This document shows positions 4,723-7,844 of a stretch of 7,844 nucleotides of DNA, piece by piece (the stretch's first letter is position 1; the number at the start of each line of letters is the position of its first letter). Made by a program: the position numbers and the translations under genes. Origin of the DNA: Clostridiales bacterium (GTDB lineage Bacteria; Bacillota; Clostridia; Lachnospirales; Lachnospiraceae); contig JAHZHG010000117.1 of NCBI GenBank assembly GCA_019420425.1, positions 1-7,844 of the forward strand, given 5' to 3'. Below the pieces are notes generated by a model. That model made no database searches and was not told where the DNA came from. It saw only the letters and a list, made by a program, of their open reading frames with translations.

Positions 4723-5379
4723 ATGAGCTTTTTCGTATCTGCTACTGAGGACGGCTACGGCCTGACTACCGCCGGAACTGTCGCCTCCGCGCTCGTTCTC
4801 ATTGTCATCCTGCTGGCCGCAATGGCTCTGGCCCCAAAGGGCAGGAAAAAGGGAGGCGCAAAGCAGCTGGCTTTCTGCGCGGTTGCCATGGCCCTGGCGA
4901 TGGTCACCTCCATGATTAAGGTGTTTTCCTTCCCCTTCGGCGGATCAGTCACATTATTCAGTATGTTTTTTATCTGCTTCACCGGTTACCTCTACGGCCC
5001 GGCCACCGGCATCCTTACCGGTGCAGCCTACGGTATCCTTCAGTTTATCCTTGAACCTTATATTTATTTCCCGCTTCAGGTACTGGTGGACTATCCGCTG
5101 GCCTTCGGCGCCCTCGGACTCTCCGGCTTTTTCTGCAGCAGCAAAAATGGTCTGGTGAAGGGCTACCTTCTGGGTATCATCGGCCGGTACTTCTTCGCCT
5201 TCCTTTCCGGCTGGCTGTTCTTCGGCGAATACGCCTGGGAGGGCTGGGGAGCCGTAACCTATTCTCTGGCTTATAATGGGGCTTACATCTTTTCTGAAGG
5301 GATCATCACCATTATTATTTTAATGATTCCCGCAGTGAAAAAAGCGATTGAACAGGTTAAGAAAATGGCCTTAGCCTAA
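4723..5379 (+). CDS. thiT: ThiT, thiamine-binding S-component of an ECF transporter
   Basis: This 218-residue polytopic membrane protein binds thiamine and works with the shared ECF energising module (EcfA/EcfA'/EcfT), which is not in the window. Family signatures are strong: QVLVDYPLAFGALGLSGFF (119-137), GRYFFAFLSGWLFFGEYAW (154-172) and EGWGAVTYSLAYNGAYI (173-189). By comparison with Lactococcus ThiT as I recall it, Tyr180 and Asn185 are conserved ligand residues, and Asp123 replaces a Glu. Ala159 stands where the His of the RYFxHF motif is expected, and Phe167 where a Trp is. The protein is longer than the usual ~180-195 residues because of an N-terminal extension with an extra hydrophobic segment (about 19-37) and a basic linker (PKGRKKGGAK). 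SD AAAGGAGG lies 7 nt before the ATG. Control by a TPP riboswitch confirms the thiamine role. Confidence 0.95.
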   Translation: MSFFVSATEDGYGLTTAGTVASALVLIVILLAAMALAPKGRKKGGAKQLAFCAVAMALAMVTSMIKVFSFPFGGSVTLFSMFFICFTGYLYGPATGILTGAAYGILQFILEPYIYFPLQVLVDYPLAFGALGLSGFFCSSKNGLVKGYLLGIIGRYFFAFLSGWLFFGEYAWEGWGAVTYSLAYNGAYIFSEGIITIIILMIPAVKKAIEQVKKMALA

Positions 5380-5390
5380 AGCTTTTATTG

Positions 5391-5436
5391 AAAATGGCGG
5401 ATACCCGGAACAAACGCCCGGATATCCGCCATTTTT
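5391..5436. terminator. Bidirectional terminator between thiT and the convergent PatB-like gene
   Basis: AAAATGGCGGATA (5391-5403) pairs with TATCCGCCATTTT (5423-5435). After one mismatch CCGG (5405-5408) pairs with CCGG (5418-5421), leaving a 9-nt loop. The plus side ends in five T (5432-5436); the minus side ends in TTTT and a T/A-rich stretch. It starts 11 nt after the thiT stop and overlaps the stop codon of the opposite gene (5435-5437). Confidence 0.9.
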
Positions 5437-6640
5437 AAAACACGTATTTATCCAATCGCTCAAACGCTTTTTTCACCTGGCCAAGCGGCAGCGCCAGATT
5501 CATCCGAATCGCCCAGGGGTGGCGGAACATCCGGCCATCCTGCCAGGCCACGCCCACATCCCATCCGGCCTTTTCCAGCTCATCCATCGTCTTGCCGTGA
5601 CTCTTACACCACTCTTCACAATCCAGGAACAGCATATAGGTGCCCTCCGGCCTGCTCACCTTCACCCCCTTAAAGTGCTCTTCGATATAATCACAGGCAA
5701 ACTGCACATTCCTGGTGAGCACCTGGCACAGCTCGTCCACCCATTCCTGCCCCTCCGGGCTGTAGGCCGCGATCAGCGCGTGCATGGACAGCACATTCAT
5801 ATTGTTGTAATGGGATTTGCTTCCCTTTGCCCGCACACGATCCCGCAGACATTGGTTATATATAATATGGTAGCTTCCCACCAGTCCGGCGAGATTGAAG
5901 GTCTTGCGCGGAGCATAAAGGGCCACGGACCGGTTTTTTGCGTCCTCACTAATAGACTGGGTGGGAATGTGCCTGCGCCCGTCCAGCAGGATATCCGACC
6001 AGATCTCATCCGAGATCACCGCACAGTCATTGTCCCGGAATACCTCCATCGCCTTTTCCAGCTCCCACCGCTCCCACACGCGGCCGCATGGATTATGGGG
6101 GCTGCAGAAAACAGCCACATGGATTTTCTCTGCCTTCAGCCTTGCATCCATATCGGCAAAGTCCATCCGCCAGATCCCTTCACTGTCTTTTTTCAAGGGA
6201 CTGTGAACCATTCTGAAGCCGCCGTTTTCTATACTTTTGGTAAATCCATTGTAGGTAGGGCTGTGCAGCAGCACCTTGTCTCCCGGAGAGGCAAACGCGC
6301 CAAGCGCGGAAAGCACCCCGCCCAGAACCCCATTCTCATAGCCGATGCAGTCCCGTGTCAGGCCGATAACCCCGTTACGCGTCTCCTGCCACTTGATAAT
6401 TGAGTCAAAATATTCATCCGACGGGTGAAAATACCCATAAACCGGATGCTTCGCCCGTTCGATAATCGCCTCCGGGATCACAGGAACCGTGGAAAAGTTC
6501 ATGTCGGCCACCCACATGGGAATCGCATCGAACCCTTCCTTTGGCGCATCCGGAGCAAACCCGGGCAGTATTCCCAGCGCATCCACGGCCATTGCATCCC
6601 TGCCGCGGCGATCCAGAATAGAAGTAAAATCGTATTTCAT
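5435..6640 (-). CDS. MalY/PatB-family PLP-dependent C-S lyase (cystathionine beta-lyase-like aminotransferase fold)
   Basis: This 401-residue protein is a fold-type I PLP enzyme of the MalY/PatB group. Members cleave the C-S bond of cystathionine or cysteine conjugates to give pyruvate, ammonia and a thiol; some act mainly as aminotransferases. Motifs in order: PMWVADMNF (41-49), YGYFHPSDEYFDSI (68-81), SPTYNGF (127-133), SPHNPCGRVW (180-189) with Asn183, SDEIWSDI (210-217) with Asp211, the PLP lysine Lys246 in APRKTFNLAGL, and IRMNLALP (378-385) with the carboxylate-binding Arg379. The PLP-lysine motif is APRK, where relatives usually have a Ser just before the Lys. The start is fixed by GGAG (6651-6648), 7 nt upstream and overlapping the end of mtnN. 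Only 2 nt separate it from the mtnN stop, so the two are one operon. The family is sure; the substrate is not. Confidence 0.94.
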   Translation of the reverse strand: MKYDFTSILDRRGRDAMAVDALGILPGFAPDAPKEGFDAIPMWVADMNFSTVPVIPEAIIERAKHPVYGYFHPSDEYFDSIIKWQETRNGVIGLTRDCIGYENGVLGGVLSALGAFASPGDKVLLHSPTYNGFTKSIENGGFRMVHSPLKKDSEGIWRMDFADMDARLKAEKIHVAVFCSPHNPCGRVWERWELEKAMEVFRDNDCAVISDEIWSDILLDGRRHIPTQSISEDAKNRSVALYAPRKTFNLAGLVGSYHIIYNQCLRDRVRAKGSKSHYNNMNVLSMHALIAAYSPEGQEWVDELCQVLTRNVQFACDYIEEHFKGVKVSRPEGTYMLFLDCEEWCKSHGKTMDELEKAGWDVGVAWQDGRMFRHPWAIRMNLALPLGQVKKAFERLDKYVF

Positions 6641-6642
6641 CG

Positions 6643-7353
6643 CTAAGCTCCTTTTTCCATTTGTTTCATCATCTGTTTTACCAGTCTTACACTGCGCTCC
6701 ACAGCCAGCTGCTCAAATTCCGGATAATCCATGGCGGCGCTGTCGTCTGCCTTATCCGAAATTGCCCGAAGAATCACAAAGGGAACCCCGTTCAGCCACG
6801 CTGCCTGCCCAATGGCTGCCCCCTCCATCTCCGTGCAATATCCCTTAAAGGTCTCCGCAATCCGGTTTTTCACCGACCGCTCCGCGATAAACTGATCTCC
6901 GCTGACCACCCTGCCCTCAAAGACCTGAATATCCGGGTTTACCTCCGCGCAGGCCTCCTTCGCCCTGCGGATTAACTCCTTATCTCCCGGGAAAGAAAAT
7001 ACCTCCATCTGCGGGATCTGCCCCAGCGGATACCCAAAATTCACCGCATCCATATCATGATGCACGACATCCGTGGAAATCACCATATCTCCAATATTAA
7101 TCTCCGCTTTCAGCGACCCGGCAATTCCCGTATTAACCACCTGATCCACGCCGAAATCGTCAATCAAAATCTGGGTGCACACCGCGGCGTTTACCTTGCC
7201 GATACCGCTTTTCACCACCACCGCCGGCTTCCCCTCCAGCTCTCCTTCCACAAACTCCATCCCTGCCTTTTTCACCGTGCGCTCTGCTTTCATGGCCGCC
7301 TTCAGCTGCGCAACTTCCACATCCATTGCACCAATAATTCCTGTTTTATGCAT
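6643..7353 (-). CDS. mtnN: 5'-methylthioadenosine/S-adenosylhomocysteine nucleosidase
   Basis: This 236-residue enzyme hydrolyses the N-glycosidic bond of methylthioadenosine and S-adenosylhomocysteine to adenine plus methylthioribose or S-ribosylhomocysteine. It clears inhibitory by-products of polyamine synthesis and methylation. Family motifs are complete: GIIGAMDVEV with Glu13, SGIGKVNAA (49-57), NTGIAGS (74-80), DVVHHDMDAV (95-104) followed by YPLGQIP, SGDQF (151-155), EMEGAAI (175-181) with Met176 and Glu177, and RAISDKAD (196-203) with the proton donor Asp200. Length is normal. AGGAGG (7366-7361) lies 7 nt before the ATG. It is the first gene of an operon with the PatB-like C-S lyase, which fits SAM/homocysteine-linked sulfur metabolism. 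No SAM or SAH riboswitch is recognised upstream. Assignment is certain. Confidence 0.98.
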   Translation of the reverse strand: MHKTGIIGAMDVEVAQLKAAMKAERTVKKAGMEFVEGELEGKPAVVVKSGIGKVNAAVCTQILIDDFGVDQVVNTGIAGSLKAEINIGDMVISTDVVHHDMDAVNFGYPLGQIPQMEVFSFPGDKELIRRAKEACAEVNPDIQVFEGRVVSGDQFIAERSVKNRIAETFKGYCTEMEGAAIGQAAWLNGVPFVILRAISDKADDSAAMDYPEFEQLAVERSVRLVKQMMKQMEKGA

Positions 7354-7391
7354 AATTCAACCTCCTAAATTCTTCTGCATCGAATATTCAT

Positions 7392-7420
7392 ATAATACCG
7401 TATTTACCGGACAAAGTCCA
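7392..7420 (-). promoter_or_regulatory. Candidate promoter of the mtnN-patB-like operon
   Basis: On the minus strand TGGACT (7420-7415), a weak -35, is followed after 17 nt by TATTAT (7397-7392). The start would fall near 7385, giving a leader of about 30 nt that includes the AGGAGG ribosome binding site. Confidence 0.45.
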
Positions 7421-7632
7421 CTGAATAAACGCTTTCCGGTTACAGCACCCTTCTCTTTTCTCAAATTACAGAAAATAAAACAGGTCTTGGCATCAATCGA
7501 AATGGCCTTTTCACATTATGAAATAATAGACTATACCTTTCGGGAATCCCATAATACATGCTCCTTTGGAGTGGGCGCTACACGATATAGTATAGTATTT
7601 TAACACACATTGGATACCCGGACGCCCCGGCA
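7421..7632. other. Non-coding AT-rich spacer upstream of mtnN
   Basis: I find no convincing gene, tRNA or known riboswitch here on either strand. Open frames crossing it lack ribosome binding sites. Small features are CTCC-TTT-GGAG (7561-7571), a short stem, and a tandem TATAG motif (7586-7595). The right end (7616-7632) turns GC-rich just before the inverted-repeat element. Confidence 0.5.
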
Positions 7633-7844
7633 GACCCACTATCCCCCTCAGACACGGCAAATTTTGCCCCTTCTGGTCCGTCGCCTATGGACAGTCCCGT
7701 CCGCAAACTCGCTTCGCTCAAACATGCTCCCGTGACTGTCGCTTTTCCGCCCGTGCGCGCTTGCCGCAGCTTAGTTCAGGGATGCCTTGGCTATACTCCC
7801 ATAAGGGGCAAAATTTACCTACCGTCTGAGGGGGATAGTGGGTC
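7633..7844. repeat. 212-bp element with perfect 21-bp terminal inverted repeats (MITE-like or large hairpin RNA)
   Basis: Bases 7633-7653 (GACCCACTATCC...CTCAGAC) are an exact reverse complement of 7824-7844. Inside, after 5- and 7-nt unpaired stretches, AAATTTTGCCCCTT (7659-7672) is an exact reverse complement of 7803-7816. The arms can thus form a 35-bp interrupted stem. A further small pair, GACAGTC (7690-7696) and GACTGTC (7734-7740), lies within the loop. The interior is GC-rich, unlike the AT-rich spacer to the left, and holds no gene. A non-autonomous mobile element of MITE type is my leading reading; a structured RNA gene is the alternative. The right terminus is the last base of the window, so target duplication and any longer repeat cannot be checked. 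Confidence 0.75.

Noticed and set aside
5519..6403. Plus-strand frame of 294 codons opposite the PatB-like gene
   Set aside because: No SD and no recognisable domain; the opposite strand holds a complete PLP enzyme.
7502..7603. Possible 33-codon plus-strand peptide starting MAFSHYEIIDY
   Set aside because: No ribosome binding site or clear promoter precedes the ATG, and the sequence shows no membrane or motif signature.
7368..7632. SAM or SAH riboswitch upstream of mtnN
   Set aside because: I searched by eye for the conserved cores of these classes on the minus strand and saw none; the predicted leader is only about 30 nt.

Overview
The window looks like chromosomal DNA of a gut-type Clostridia, most likely a Lachnospiraceae member. 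I infer this from the gene set (a PF09826-type beta-propeller protein, a 448-residue clostridial/bacillar glucose-6-phosphate isomerase, an ECF-type thiamine S-component under a TPP riboswitch), strong GGAGG-type ribosome binding sites, and moderate GC with AT-rich intergenic spaces. The genus cannot be fixed from sequence alone. I see no tRNA, rRNA, CRISPR array, transposase or phage gene.

Layout. 1-642 (+) is the C-terminal part of a secreted-type beta-propeller protein, closed by an intrinsic terminator (671-699). 700-1060 contains no ordinary gene but holds a compact type I toxin-antitoxin module. It has a 27-codon holin-like hydrophobic peptide (851-934, +), its Shine-Dalgarno (SD) held in a 5'-UTR hairpin, and a convergent antisense RNA of about 100 nt on the minus strand. 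That RNA starts from a perfect consensus promoter (TTGACA-17-TATAAT, 1033-1061) and ends at a hairpin plus T-tract over the 3' end of the peptide gene. 1075-4407 (-) reads right to left: a three-segment membrane protein of unknown function (3556-4407), pgi (2094-3440, own promoter), an intercistronic terminator, and a D-2-hydroxyacid dehydrogenase (1075-2013) whose ribosome binding site abuts that terminator.

4408-4722 is a divergent regulatory region: a minus promoter for the membrane protein, a plus promoter, and a TPP riboswitch controlling thiT (4723-5379, +). In the riboswitch expression platform the SD sits in the 3' arm of the terminator and the T-tract is the SD-to-ATG spacer. thiT and the convergent MalY/PatB-type gene (5435-6640, -) share a bidirectional terminator. 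The PatB-like gene is the second cistron of a tight operon after mtnN (6643-7353, -), joining MTA/SAH detoxification to sulfur amino acid metabolism. 7368-7632 upstream of mtnN is non-coding with one candidate promoter. 7633-7844 is a 212-bp element bounded by perfect 21-bp inverted repeats; its right end coincides with the window edge.

The most interesting items are the type I toxin-antitoxin locus with its competing RNA pairings, the TPP expression platform, and the inverted-repeat element at the right edge.
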